DNA of 64,000 nucleotides from DASQHW01 sp038209365 (lineage in GTDB: Bacteria; Actinomycetota; Acidimicrobiia; IMCC26256; PALSA-610), in NCBI GenBank assembly GCA_038209365.1, contig JBBQXS010000002.1, positions 111,157 through 175,156 on the forward strand. Reading direction: 5' to 3'. Below the pieces are notes generated by a model. It was not told where the DNA came from. It was given only the letters and a program-made list of their open reading frames with translations, and did not search any database. A program made the position numbers and the translations under genes. Positions 1-8,249 of the stretch are shown in pieces. The stretch's first letter is position 1; the number at the start of each line of letters is the position of its first letter.

Positions 1-363
1 CTCGGCGACGAAGTCCAACTGGCGACGGTGCTCGCATTGCATCCTGCGATCCCGCCCGGCTTCACGCGCACGGTCGAGATCCGCGACGATCACGTCCACT
101 GCGCGCTGGTGCCCGAGTCGCCCGCGCTCCTCGACCGGGATCAGCCGGGTTGGATCGGTGCGTTGGCGCGCGGCGAGACGGCAGGCATTCAGGGTGTCGT
201 GCAGCCGATCGATGCCCGGGCGCGCGTGCGAGCGGTCCGCATCGAGGAGGGCGCAGTGATGATCGACGTACACGTCGATCGGAACGCCGAGCCCGCACCC
301 GAGCCCAGGGTCGTCGCGTTCATGCGCATCGGCATGCTCAGCCGCTGGAAGTTCGCGCTCTGA
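1..363 (+). CDS. Hypothetical protein, 5' end outside window
   Basis: The frame is open from the first base, so the gene starts upstream; the internal GTG at 28 is only the first start inside the window. The visible 120 residues are soluble, with a mixed acidic and basic composition and no membrane segment or motif I recognise. It ends in a WKFAL tail and overlaps the 3' end of the opposite-strand rhodanese gene by 26 bases, a convergent arrangement. I cannot assign a function. Confidence 0.5.
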   Translation, partial: LGDEVQLATVLALHPAIPPGFTRTVEIRDDHVHCALVPESPALLDRDQPGWIGALARGETAGIQGVVQPIDARARVRAVRIEEGAVMIDVHVDRNAEPAPEPRVVAFMRIGMLSRWKFAL

Positions 364-733
364 CCGGAAGTCCCGCGGCGCGCCAAGCTTGGAACCCGCC
401 GATGAGGTCTGTCGCATTTCGCAGGCCGAGCTCCTGCAATGTCGCGGCCGCCAGGCTCGACGCGAAGCCCTCGTCGCACACGATGATGACCTGCTGAGAG
501 TGGTCGCGCACCTCGGGGACCCGGTGTGCGCTCGTGGGGTCGAGGCGCCACTCGAGCACGTTGCGATCGACGATCAACGCGCCCGGGATCTCACCGTCGC
601 GCTCCCGCAGCGCGACCGGGCGCGTGTCGACGAGGAGGGCACCCCGGTCGACCGCGGCGACTGCATCCCGCGGTGCGAGTCTGCGCAAGCCGCGGCGCGC
701 GTCTTCCAGCAGCTCATCGACGCGCTTCGGCAT
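338..733 (-). CDS. Rhodanese-like domain protein
   Basis: A single rhodanese domain of 131 residues. The active-site loop is CDEGFAS with the catalytic cysteine at residue 86, preceded by a beta strand (QQVIIV) and followed by the family's GGFQAW segment near residue 112. The family moves sulfane sulfur onto thiol acceptors. It is the last gene of a minus-strand run and starts one base after the stop of the MoaD-like gene. MoaD/ThiS proteins are sulfur carriers loaded as C-terminal thiocarboxylates, so a paired sulfur-transfer role is a reasonable inference; the end substrate is unknown. Confidence 0.85.
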   Translation of the reverse strand: MPKRVDELLEDARRGLRRLAPRDAVAAVDRGALLVDTRPVALRERDGEIPGALIVDRNVLEWRLDPTSAHRVPEVRDHSQQVIIVCDEGFASSLAAATLQELGLRNATDLIGGFQAWRAAGLPVRARTSSG

Positions 734-734
734 C

Positions 735-995
735 TCAGCCTCCGGAGAGTGCTTGCATGATGGTGACCTCGTCGTCGGGACGAAGCGAGGACCCCAGATC
801 GCGTACCGCGTCGTCGTTGACGAACACCTTCATGTGCTTACGAATGTTGTTCTGTTCGTCGACCATGCGGAAGCGGATGCCCGGAAACTGGCGTTCGAGG
901 TCGTCGAGGACGGCACCTACCGTGTCGCCGGCCGCTTCCACCGTCTTGCGTTGATCGGTGTACGAGCGCAACGGGTCGGGGATGCGCACCTTCAC
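735..995 (-). CDS. MoaD/ThiS-family sulfur carrier protein
   Basis: Small ubiquitin-like protein of 86 residues ending in Gly-Gly (ALSGG), the residue pair that is adenylated and thiocarboxylated in MoaD, ThiS and relatives. I start at the GTG at 995 (MKVRIPDPLRS), four bases after the stop of the propeller gene; the longer frame upstream is the antisense shadow of that gene and is arginine-rich nonsense. Residues 15-80 give the beta-grasp pattern with a conserved VNDDAVRDLG segment. The sialidase-like and rhodanese neighbours recall actinobacterial clusters of MoaD-like, Asp-box and rhodanese genes, whose pathway I do not know. Confidence 0.8.
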   Translation of the reverse strand: MKVRIPDPLRSYTDQRKTVEAAGDTVGAVLDDLERQFPGIRFRMVDEQNNIRKHMKVFVNDDAVRDLGSSLRPDDEVTIMQALSGG

Positions 996-999
996 GACC

Positions 1000-2145
1000 C
1001 TACGCGCGCTCCACCGAATAGATCTCCGGGAGGTGCTGCGCGATGCACGCCCAGTGCGCGCCTTCGTCGGTGCTCGCCCAGATCTCGCCGCTCGTCGTGC
1101 CGAAGTACACGCCGACCGGATCGGCATCGTCGACGGTCATCGCCTGTCGTTTGACGGTGAACCACCCGTGCGCCGGCAGGCCGTCGTCGCAGCGCGTCCA
1201 CGAGTCGCCCGCGTCGCGCGTGACATAGGCGGCCGGGCGGCCCTCGGGCGAGGTTCGTGGCCACACATCGGTGCCGTCCATCGGGAACACCCACGCGGTG
1301 TCCGGGTCGCGCGGGTGCAGCTCGATCGGGAAACCGATGTCCCCGACCGTGCGGGGCATGTTGTCGCCGATGCGCGTCCAGCGCCCCTCCGGGCGTTCCA
1401 TGCGATAGATCCCGCAGTGGTTCTGTTGATACAGGCGGTCGGGCCGCAACGGATGCAAACGGACACAGTGCGGATCGTGACCGAACTCGGGGTTGGGATC
1501 GGGGAAGAAGTCCGCCGCGCACCCGGCGTTGAGGGGGTGCCAGTCGTTGCCCCCGTCAATGCTCTCGAACACGCCGCCGCCGGAGAGGCCGATGTACAAG
1601 TGCGCGGGGTCACGTGGGTCGACGATCACCGAATGGAGCATCGAGCCGTCGGGGGTGTTCTCCTCGGGATACTCCGCCCACGTTTCCCACATCGGGTGAT
1701 CGTTCCAGCCGCTGACCGGCTCCCACGTGTCGCCCCCGTCGTCGGTGCGGAACAGGCCTTGCGGCGACCCGCCCGCATACCAGGCGCTCGGTTCGCTCGC
1801 GTGTCCGGGTGTGAGCCAGAACACCGCGTTCAACGTTCGTTGCAAGCGGTCACCGGATGCGAACGCGGGGGGCTTCGATGCTTCTTTCCAGGAAGCTCCC
1901 ATGTCGGTGGAGCGGAAGACCGTCGGACCGAGGTGCCCGGTCCGCATCGCGAGCAACAACGTCGTGCGATCGCGCGGGTCGAGCACCATGTGCTGTGCGA
2001 TATGTCCGAGGAACATGGGGCCCGCGACCGTCCACGAGGCGCGACCGCCGTCGCCCGACACGATCCATGCCCCCTTGCGGGTGCCGACGAGCAACACCGG
2101 ACCTGTTGCGACCGTGTCCACGGCATCTACGTATGCAGTCGTCAT
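1000..2145 (-). CDS. Asp-box (BNR/sialidase-like) beta-propeller protein
   Basis: A 381-residue protein with at least five Asp-box turns of the form S/T-x-D-x-G-x-x-W, including STDMGASW, RTDDGGDTW, SIDGGNDW, TRDAGDSW and STDEGAHW. The spacing of about 50-60 residues indicates a six- or seven-bladed propeller like sialidases and YCF48/VPS10-type exo-alpha-sialidase-like proteins. No signal peptide is seen, so it is probably cytoplasmic. The catalytic arginine triad of true sialidases cannot be confirmed by eye, so I do not call it an enzyme. Start is the ATG at 2145, eleven bases after the VOC gene stop. Confidence 0.8.
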   Translation of the reverse strand: MTTAYVDAVDTVATGPVLLVGTRKGAWIVSGDGGRASWTVAGPMFLGHIAQHMVLDPRDRTTLLLAMRTGHLGPTVFRSTDMGASWKEASKPPAFASGDRLQRTLNAVFWLTPGHASEPSAWYAGGSPQGLFRTDDGGDTWEPVSGWNDHPMWETWAEYPEENTPDGSMLHSVIVDPRDPAHLYIGLSGGGVFESIDGGNDWHPLNAGCAADFFPDPNPEFGHDPHCVRLHPLRPDRLYQQNHCGIYRMERPEGRWTRIGDNMPRTVGDIGFPIELHPRDPDTAWVFPMDGTDVWPRTSPEGRPAAYVTRDAGDSWTRCDDGLPAHGWFTVKRQAMTVDDADPVGVYFGTTSGEIWASTDEGAHWACIAQHLPEIYSVERA

Positions 2146-2155
2146 GTGGCAGAAC

Positions 2156-2929
2156 CTACTCAGGGTTCGACACGAACTTGAAGAGCGCACCCGTGGGATC
2201 GGCGACCTGCGCCAGCCGACCGTACGGTGTGTCCTCGGCGGCCATGACGATCGCGCCGCCGAGGTCGACGACCTTGACCAATGCCGCATCGGTGTCCTCG
2301 ACGCCGAAGTAGACCGACCAGTGCGCCGGCACACCGTCGGGGAGGAACGCTGCCGCGTCCATGATGCCGGCGAGGCTGCCGTCGCCCTCGCCGAGCGTCG
2401 TGTAGCGGAACTCCGGGACATCGCTCGCAACGTGGGCGTCCCATTTGAAGACGTCTCGGTAGAACCGCACCGAGGCGTCGTAATCGCGAGTGTGCAACTC
2501 GAACCACGTCGGTGTGCCCGGCTCCCGGTGGACCCCGAAGCCCTTGTGCAGACCGGGCTGCCAGATGCCGATCGCGGCCTGACCGACGTCGGTCACGACG
2601 GCCATCGTCCCGAGCTCCATCACGGGCATCGTCGCCACCACCACCTTCCCTCCGCGCGCAACCGCGGCATCGACGGTCGCATGCGCGTCGTCGGTGGCCA
2701 GGTACACGGACCAGAGATCGGGCACACCCGACTGTCCGTCGTTGCGCATGCACCCCGCAACGGGCACGCCGGCCTTGTGGAAGTTGACGTAGCCCCCGTA
2801 CTCGGGACCGGGATCTTCGACCGTCCATCCGAAGAGCTCGCCGTAGAAGCGCTGGCTCTTCTCGGGATCGGACGTCATCAGATCGACCCAGCAAGGGGCA
2901 CCGATCGGGGCGGAGTCACGCTGAGGCAC
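2156..2929 (-). CDS. VOC-family protein, two glyoxalase/bleomycin-resistance domains
   Basis: Two tandem vicinal-oxygen-chelate domains, about residues 10-125 and 135-255, each opening with a W-x-(D/E)-L segment (CWVDLMTSD and TWFELHTRD) and containing FYG/FYRDVF helices. Two betaalphabetabetabeta modules per domain usually build one metal site. The start is the GTG at 2929, since an AAGGAG ribosome site lies six bases upstream; a longer TTG start would put that site inside the gene. It leads a minus-strand operon with the propeller, MoaD-like and rhodanese genes. Substrate unknown. Confidence 0.85.
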   Translation of the reverse strand: MPQRDSAPIGAPCWVDLMTSDPEKSQRFYGELFGWTVEDPGPEYGGYVNFHKAGVPVAGCMRNDGQSGVPDLWSVYLATDDAHATVDAAVARGGKVVVATMPVMELGTMAVVTDVGQAAIGIWQPGLHKGFGVHREPGTPTWFELHTRDYDASVRFYRDVFKWDAHVASDVPEFRYTTLGEGDGSLAGIMDAAAFLPDGVPAHWSVYFGVEDTDAALVKVVDLGGAIVMAAEDTPYGRLAQVADPTGALFKFVSNPE

Positions 2930-3073
2930 GGGACACTCCTTCAAAGAGATCCGAACGCTGTCGAACCGTCCGACCTCCGCTCGCGCGAGAACTCATCGCG
3001 AACGCGAAGAAAAGGAGCTCAGAGAACGGTCATCGCGAGATGGCGCACAACGTTGGACCGAGCCCTGCTCGGC

Positions 3074-4036
3074 TCAGCACGCCATCGTGACGTCGAACGT
3101 CGTCGCGGTGAGGAGCCCGCTCAAGAGGGCGAAGGTGATGCTGATCGAGGTGGGAGCGCGAGCGCTGATCACGGGAATCGCCGTCTGGACTTCAGCGACT
3201 GCGCTGACGGCGCAATGACTGATGTCCTGGTCGAACGTGATCGTGTACGTCTTGGACACGACGCCGGAATAGCTGACACCTGTGATGTGCCTGGAGTACA
3301 GCAAATTCCCCGCGCCGTCGATCTTCCCGAAGATCGGAACGGGACTCACGCCCGGGACGCCTTGAGGTCCGGTGTCACCGGTCAGACCCTGAATACCACG
3401 TGGTCCTGTGGGTCCGATGTCTCCGGGCACCCCGTCGATCCCTGCCGGTCCGCCTGGTCCGGTCGCACCGGGCAGGCCCTGAATCCCACGTGGTCCCGTG
3501 GGTCCGATGTCTCCGGGCACCCCGTCGATCCCTACCGGTCCGCCTGGTCCGGTCGCGCCCGCGAGGCCCTCGGGCCCGGTCGCACCGGCGAGCCCGGGTA
3601 CGCCGGGGAGCCCCTGCACACCTCGCACTCCGATCGCGCCCCTGCTCGCGACGAGATTCCAGTAGGTGGTGTTCGTCGGCTTGGTACCGACGGGCGGCGC
3701 GACCTTGGCGACGTAGCTCGAACCGAGGTAGGACACGACATCGGCGACCTGATAGGTGAAGATCGAGTACCAGAGGCCTCTCGACTTCCAGCTCGCCCAG
3801 CTCATCGGAGCCTCACCGGCCACGCATTTCTGGCCTGCGCTGCGGTCGATCACTCTCAATGCGCCGCTGGTCTTGTTGCGACATCCGTTGATGACGTTGC
3901 CGTCGGGAACGTCGGCAACCGCGATGCTTCCACCGAGCATCACGACAATGCCCATCAACCCGGCCAGACGCCACGACCAAGCGACCTTGCTCCGGCTCCC
4001 CCACATTCCCGAACCCCCCACGTGCGCGCGGCGCAT
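3074..4036 (-). CDS. Collagen-like exported protein with chitin-binding-type module
   Basis: Residues 15-42 form a membrane-spanning signal segment. Residues about 85-130 match the CBM5/12 pattern (SRGLWYSIF, YQVADVVSYLGSSYVAKV, then PTNTTYWNLV), a small aromatic carbohydrate-binding module. Residues about 135-230 are uninterrupted Gly-X-Y triplets rich in proline, a collagen-like stalk of roughly 32 triplets. The last 85 residues form a beta-rich domain with two cysteines (SHCAV and the terminal TMAC) that could form a disulfide-linked tip. It looks like a secreted or surface adhesin. The true start may be the ATG at 4006, preceded by a G-rich stretch, rather than 4036. It stands alone, 144 bases from the VOC gene. 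Confidence 0.8.
   Translation of the reverse strand: MRRAHVGGSGMWGSRSKVAWSWRLAGLMGIVVMLGGSIAVADVPDGNVINGCRNKTSGALRVIDRSAGQKCVAGEAPMSWASWKSRGLWYSIFTYQVADVVSYLGSSYVAKVAPPVGTKPTNTTYWNLVASRGAIGVRGVQGLPGVPGLAGATGPEGLAGATGPGGPVGIDGVPGDIGPTGPRGIQGLPGATGPGGPAGIDGVPGDIGPTGPRGIQGLTGDTGPQGVPGVSPVPIFGKIDGAGNLLYSRHITGVSYSGVVSKTYTITFDQDISHCAVSAVAEVQTAIPVISARAPTSISITFALLSGLLTATTFDVTMAC
3391..3570. repeat. Two direct 90-bp repeats inside collagen-like stalk
   Basis: The segments 3391-3480 and 3481-3570 are near-identical copies starting GAATNCCACGTGGTCC, 90 bases apart. This is 30 codons, or 10 Gly-X-Y triplets, so gain or loss of a unit keeps frame and changes stalk length. Confidence 0.85.
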
Positions 4037-4224
4037 TATGACGCCGAGCCTCTACCCAGAGAACACCCGAATGACGACGGCGACAACGGGCCAATATCTG
4101 TCAGCAAAAGCCGTCGCGTTCCACGGCACACAGTGGAGACAAGAACTTGTGCTTCGCCCAGCGAGTCGAACTGTTCGACTCGCGCGCAGCTCGTCGCGCG
4201 TGCTGGTCACGGCATGCGCGCCGG

Positions 4225-5658
4225 CTATATGTCGTAGTACAAGTAGAACTCCCAGGGGTGCGGCCTGAGCTGCACCTGGTCGATCTCGTGTTCCTTCTTG
4301 TACGTGACCCATGTGTCGATCACATCGGGGGTGAACACGTCGCCGCGCAACAGGAACTCGTGGTCGGCTTCGAGCGCGGCGAGCGACTCGTTCAACGATC
4401 CGGGCACCTGCGGCACCTGCGCGAGTTCCTCGGGCGGCAGATCGTACAGGTCGCGGTCGAGCGGCTTCGGGGGCTCGATGCGGTTCTGGATGCCGTCGAG
4501 GCCTGCCATCAACATCGCGGAGAACGCGAGATACGGATTGCACGACGGGTCGGGACACCGGAACTCGAGCCGCTTCGCCTTCGGTGACTTCGAGTACAAC
4601 GGGATGCGCACGGACGCCGAACGGTTGCGCTGCGAGTACACGAGGTTGACCGGCGCCTCGTAGCCGGGCACCAACCGCTTGTACGAGTTCGTCGTCGGGT
4701 TCGAGAACGCGCAGATCGCCGGCGCGTGCGACAGCAGACCACCGATGTACCACCGCGCGCTGTCGGAGAGCCCGGCATAGCCCTTTTCGTCGAAGAACGT
4801 CGGCTCGCCGCCCTTCCAAAGGGACTGGTGCACGTGCATCCCCGAGCCGTTGTCCATGAACAGGGGCTTCGGCATGAACGTCACGGAGTATCCGGCCGCG
4901 CGTGCAACGTTCTTGACGACGTACTTGTAGAGCATCAGCTTGTCGGCCATCACCGCGAGCTTGTCGAAGCGCATGTCGATTTCGGCCTGCCCCGCCGTGC
5001 CGACCTCGTGGTGCTGTACCTCGATCGTGATGCCGACCTGCTCCAGCACGCGCACCATCTCGGAGCGGAGATCCTGGAACTGGTCCATCGGCGGTACCGG
5101 GAAGTAGCCCTCCTTGTACCGCGGCTTGTACGCGAGGTTCGGCGCGCCGGAAAGCTCGCGCTCGCGTCCCGAGTTCCACACACCTTCGACCGAGTCGAGG
5201 TAGTAGTAGCCCGAGAACTGGTTCTGGTCGAAGCGCACCGAGTCGAAGATGTAGAACTCGGCTTCGGGTCCGAAGTACGCCGTGTCCGCGATACCCGTGG
5301 ACACCAGGTAGGCCTCGGCCTTCTGGGCGATGTAACGCGGGTCGCGCGAATAGGACTCCCCCGTGACGGGGTCGCGCACGAAGCAGTTGATGTTCAGCGT
5401 CGGGTGCTGACGGAACGGGTCGACAACCGCGGTCGTGGGATCGGGGATCAGGAGCATGTCGGACTCCTGGATCTCCTGGAAACCGCGGATCGACGAGCCG
5501 TCGAAGCCCAAGCCGTCTTCGAAGACATCCTCACTGAGCTCGTGCGCAGGGACCGAGAAGTGCTGCATCAGGCCCGGCAGGTCGCAGAACCGCACGTCGA
5601 CGACCTCGATGCCCTGGTCCTTCATCGTCTTCAGGACGTCGTTCGGAGTCCCTGCCAT
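4225..5658 (-). CDS. glnA: Glutamine synthetase type I-beta (main GS)
   Basis: A 477-residue class I glutamine synthetase making glutamine from glutamate, ammonia and ATP. Signature segments are in order: DGSSIRGFQEIQESD (about 53-67), FGPEAEFYIFD, GSGMHVHQSLWK, NPTTNSYKRLVPGYEAP, NRSASVRIP and RLEFRCPDPSCNPYLAFSAM. The C-terminal DLYDLPPEE segment carries the tyrosine that is adenylylated in beta-type enzymes, so GlnE-type control is expected although glnE is not in the window. It follows the GSII gene by 44 bases on the same strand and is probably co-transcribed with it from the GlnR-box promoter at 6.8 kb. Confidence 0.97.
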   Translation of the reverse strand: MAGTPNDVLKTMKDQGIEVVDVRFCDLPGLMQHFSVPAHELSEDVFEDGLGFDGSSIRGFQEIQESDMLLIPDPTTAVVDPFRQHPTLNINCFVRDPVTGESYSRDPRYIAQKAEAYLVSTGIADTAYFGPEAEFYIFDSVRFDQNQFSGYYYLDSVEGVWNSGRERELSGAPNLAYKPRYKEGYFPVPPMDQFQDLRSEMVRVLEQVGITIEVQHHEVGTAGQAEIDMRFDKLAVMADKLMLYKYVVKNVARAAGYSVTFMPKPLFMDNGSGMHVHQSLWKGGEPTFFDEKGYAGLSDSARWYIGGLLSHAPAICAFSNPTTNSYKRLVPGYEAPVNLVYSQRNRSASVRIPLYSKSPKAKRLEFRCPDPSCNPYLAFSAMLMAGLDGIQNRIEPPKPLDRDLYDLPPEELAQVPQVPGSLNESLAALEADHEFLLRGDVFTPDVIDTWVTYKKEHEIDQVQLRPHPWEFYLYYDI

Positions 5659-5702
5659 TGCGACCTCTTTCCCGCGGCTCGGCGAAACCGTGCCGTTCTA
5701 GC

Positions 5703-6701
5703 TCACGACTCCAGGGCGCTGCACACCGTGTCGGTGATCAGGCGCGTCACGACGTACGGGTCCATGTTGGCGTTCGGACGGCGGTCCTCGATGTAGCCCT
5801 TCCGGTCGACCTCCACCTGCCACGGGATGCGCACCGACGCGCCTCGATCGGATACCCCGTAGTTGAACTCGTTCCACGGCGCGGTCTCGTGCAGTCCGGT
5901 GAGCCGGTGTTCGATATCCGCGCCGTAGTTCTCGACGTGCTCGGCCGCCTTCTTTCCGAGCGCCTCGCACGCCTTGATGATCGCGTCGTAATCCTCGCGC
6001 ATCTCCTTGGTGGAGAAGTTGGTGTGTGCGCCCGCACCGTTCCAGTCGCCCTTCACGGGCTTCGGGTCGAGCGTGGCGCTGACATCGAACTCCTCGGCGA
6101 TGCGGTACAGCAGCCAGCGCGCGATCCACAGTTGGTCCCCAACGTCGAGCGGACTGAGCGGGCCCACCTGGAACTCCCACTGGCCGGGCATCACCTCGGC
6201 GTTGATCCCCGAGATCGACAATCCCGCGGTCAGACACGCGTCGAGGTGCGCCTCGACGACATCGCGCCCATACACCTCGTCGGCGCCGACGCCGCAGTAG
6301 TAGAAGCCCTGCGGTGCGGGAAATCCACCGGCCGGAAAGCCCAGCGGACGACCCCGGTCGAAGAACGTGTACTCCTGTTCGATGCCGAAGAGCGCCTCGT
6401 GCGCCGCGTACCTGTTCGCGATCGGCTCGAGCAGCGCGCGCGTGTTCGTGATGTGCGGCGTCATGTCCGGCAACAGCACCTCGGCCATCACGAGCACGTT
6501 GTCGTCACCGCGCACCGGGTCCGGGCACGAGAACACAGGACGCAGCACGCAGTCGGAGTTCGAACCCGGCGCCTGGTTCGTGCTCGAGCCGTCGAATCCC
6601 CAGATCGGGAGGTCCTTGGCGTCCGGCACGACTTTCGTCTTCGATCGCAGACGCGCGGTCGGCTCCGTGCCGTCGATCCAGATGTACTCGGCCTTGATCA
6701 C
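5703..6701 (-). CDS. glnII: Glutamine synthetase type II (eukaryotic-type)
   Basis: A 332-residue GSII. Diagnostic segments are EYIWIDGT at the N-terminus, LPIWGFDGSSTNQA, FGIEQEYTFFD, GINAEVMPGQWEFQVGP and the C-terminal RGASVRIP and GYIEDRRPNANMDPYVV. Its length is that of bacterial GSII and about 140 residues shorter than GSI, with no adenylylation loop, so control should be at transcription or by feedback. It is the first gene of a GSII-GSI-beta operon and is divergent from a GSI-alpha gene; the 205-base divergent region holds the GlnR-box-like array. GSII in actinobacteria is typically a GlnR-activated, nitrogen-starvation enzyme. Confidence 0.95.
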   Translation of the reverse strand: MIKAEYIWIDGTEPTARLRSKTKVVPDAKDLPIWGFDGSSTNQAPGSNSDCVLRPVFSCPDPVRGDDNVLVMAEVLLPDMTPHITNTRALLEPIANRYAAHEALFGIEQEYTFFDRGRPLGFPAGGFPAPQGFYYCGVGADEVYGRDVVEAHLDACLTAGLSISGINAEVMPGQWEFQVGPLSPLDVGDQLWIARWLLYRIAEEFDVSATLDPKPVKGDWNGAGAHTNFSTKEMREDYDAIIKACEALGKKAAEHVENYGADIEHRLTGLHETAPWNEFNYGVSDRGASVRIPWQVEVDRKGYIEDRRPNANMDPYVVTRLITDTVCSALES

Positions 6702-6818
6702 TCCGGCTCCTTGTTCCTGGGGTCGACTCCACGCTCCGCTCCCCTACGGTCGCTTCGCTGTCGTCTCCCCGTTGGCGCGACTGGGTGCGATTGTCGAGGG
6801 CGAGTCTCCTGAGCCGCA

Positions 6819-6856
6819 GTTACCCCGTCGTTGCCCAAGTGTGAACGCTCTGTTAC
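6819..6856. promoter_or_regulatory. Four-element GlnR-box-like array
   Basis: Reading + strand: GTTAC, N6, GTTGC, N6, GTGAA, N6, GTTAC, with exact 5-6-5-6-5-6-5 spacing. This matches the known actinobacterial GlnR site pattern of alternating GTnAC and GAAAC-like pentamers every 11 bp; the second and third elements are degenerate. It lies between the divergent starts of the GSII-glnA operon (6701) and the GSI-alpha-glnR operon (6907). Confidence 0.65.
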
Positions 6857-6906
6857 TGCCAGCCGCCGGCATCGGAGGGCCTGGTCAGCGGCCGTAAAGT
6901 GACCGT

Positions 6907-8235
6907 ATGGAGCGCCAGCTCGAGTACGTCCTCCGCACCGTCGAAGAGCGCGGCGTGCGGTTCGTCCGCCTGTGGTTCACCGACGTCCTGGGCTTCTTGA
7001 AGTCGGTGGAGATCACTCCCGCCGAGCTCGAGGTGGCACTCGAGGAGGGCATGACCTTCGACGGCTCGACGATCGAGGGTTACAGCCGCATCCAAGAATC
7101 CGACATGCTCGCCCGGCCCGACGCGAACACGTTCGAGCTGCTTGCATCCAGCCAGGACGGCGACGCGGCGGTCGCGCGCATGTTCTGCGACATCGAGATG
7201 TTCTCGGGTGAGCCGTTCGACGGCGACCCGCGCTACGTGCTGAAGCGAACCCTCGAACGGGCGCGTGAGAAGGGCTTCACGTTCTTCGTCGGTCCCGAGA
7301 TGGAGTTCTTCTACTTCCGCACCACGAAGAAGATCGAGCCCCTCGACAACGCGGGATACTTCGAGTTGACCGCACACGACCTCGGCTCGGAGCTGCGCAA
7401 GCAGACGGTGCTCCGGCTCGAGGCGATGGGCATTCCGGTCGAGTACTCCTTCCACGAGAACGGTCCGTCGCAACACGAGATCGACCTGCGCTACACCGAC
7501 GCGCTGACGATGGCCGACAACGTGATGACGTTCCGGCTCATCACCAAGGAAGTCGCCGCCGACAGTGGCGTCTACGCGACATTCATGCCCAAGCCGATCG
7601 CGGGCGCGTTCGGCTCCGGCATGCACACACACCTCTCGCTGTTCGAAGGTGACGTCAACGCGTTCCACGACCCCGGCGACGAGTACGGACTGTCGAAGGT
7701 GGCGAAGCACTTCATCGCCGGCCTGCTCGTGCATGCGAGCGAGATCTGCGCGGTGACCAACCAGTGGGTGAACTCGTACAAGAGGCTGATCCCGGGTTAC
7801 GAAGCACCCGTGTACAAGTGCTGGGCACGGAACAACCGCTCGGCGCTCGTGCGTGTGCCGCTCTCGAAACGTGGCAAGGACGAGTCGGTGCGCATCGAGT
7901 TCCGTGCGCCCGACCCGGCGTGCAACCCGTACCTCGCCTTCTCGGTGATGTTGGCGGCCGGCCTCAAGGGCATCGAAGAGGGGTACCCGCTGCCGCCGGA
8001 AGCGACCGACAACATCTACGCGCTGACCGACGCCGAGCGGTTGGCCGAAGGAATCACCGCAGTGCCCGGTTCGCTCCGCGACGCGCTCGACGCGATGGAG
8101 CGCTCCGAGATGGTCGCCGAGGCGCTGGGTGAGCACGTCTTCGAGAACTTCCTGGTCAACAAGCGGCGAGAGTGGGCGGAGTACAAGTCCGACGTGACGC
8201 CGTTCGAGATCGCCCGCTACCTTCCGACACTCTGA
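6907..8235 (+). CDS. Glutamine synthetase family, type I-alpha-like
   Basis: A 442-residue class I GS: DGSTIEGYSRIQESD, VGPEMEFFYF, GSGMHTHLSLFEGD, NQWVNSYKRLIPGYEAP and RIEFRAPDPACNPYLAFSVM are all visible. It is 35 residues shorter than the beta enzyme upstream. The region equivalent to the adenylylation loop reads TDNIYALTDAER rather than LYDLPPEE, so adenylylation is unlikely, as in the GlnA2/GSI-alpha group. Such paralogues may be true GS or ligases for polyamines and other amines; the sequence does not settle it. It is followed after 14 bases by the GlnR-like gene, so the regulator and this enzyme form an operon. Confidence 0.92.
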   Translation: MERQLEYVLRTVEERGVRFVRLWFTDVLGFLKSVEITPAELEVALEEGMTFDGSTIEGYSRIQESDMLARPDANTFELLASSQDGDAAVARMFCDIEMFSGEPFDGDPRYVLKRTLERAREKGFTFFVGPEMEFFYFRTTKKIEPLDNAGYFELTAHDLGSELRKQTVLRLEAMGIPVEYSFHENGPSQHEIDLRYTDALTMADNVMTFRLITKEVAADSGVYATFMPKPIAGAFGSGMHTHLSLFEGDVNAFHDPGDEYGLSKVAKHFIAGLLVHASEICAVTNQWVNSYKRLIPGYEAPVYKCWARNNRSALVRVPLSKRGKDESVRIEFRAPDPACNPYLAFSVMLAAGLKGIEEGYPLPPEATDNIYALTDAERLAEGITAVPGSLRDALDAMERSEMVAEALGEHVFENFLVNKRREWAEYKSDVTPFEIARYLPTL

Positions 8236-8249
8236 CCGAGAGGGTGCGG

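Noticed and set aside
3391..3570. CRISPR-like or satellite repeat
   Set aside because: The two 90-bp units are coding Gly-X-Y triplets in frame, with no spacers.
1727..4237. 836-residue plus-strand frame
   Set aside because: It is antisense to the propeller, VOC and collagen-like genes, which have clear families and starts; its composition is typical of a high-GC shadow frame.
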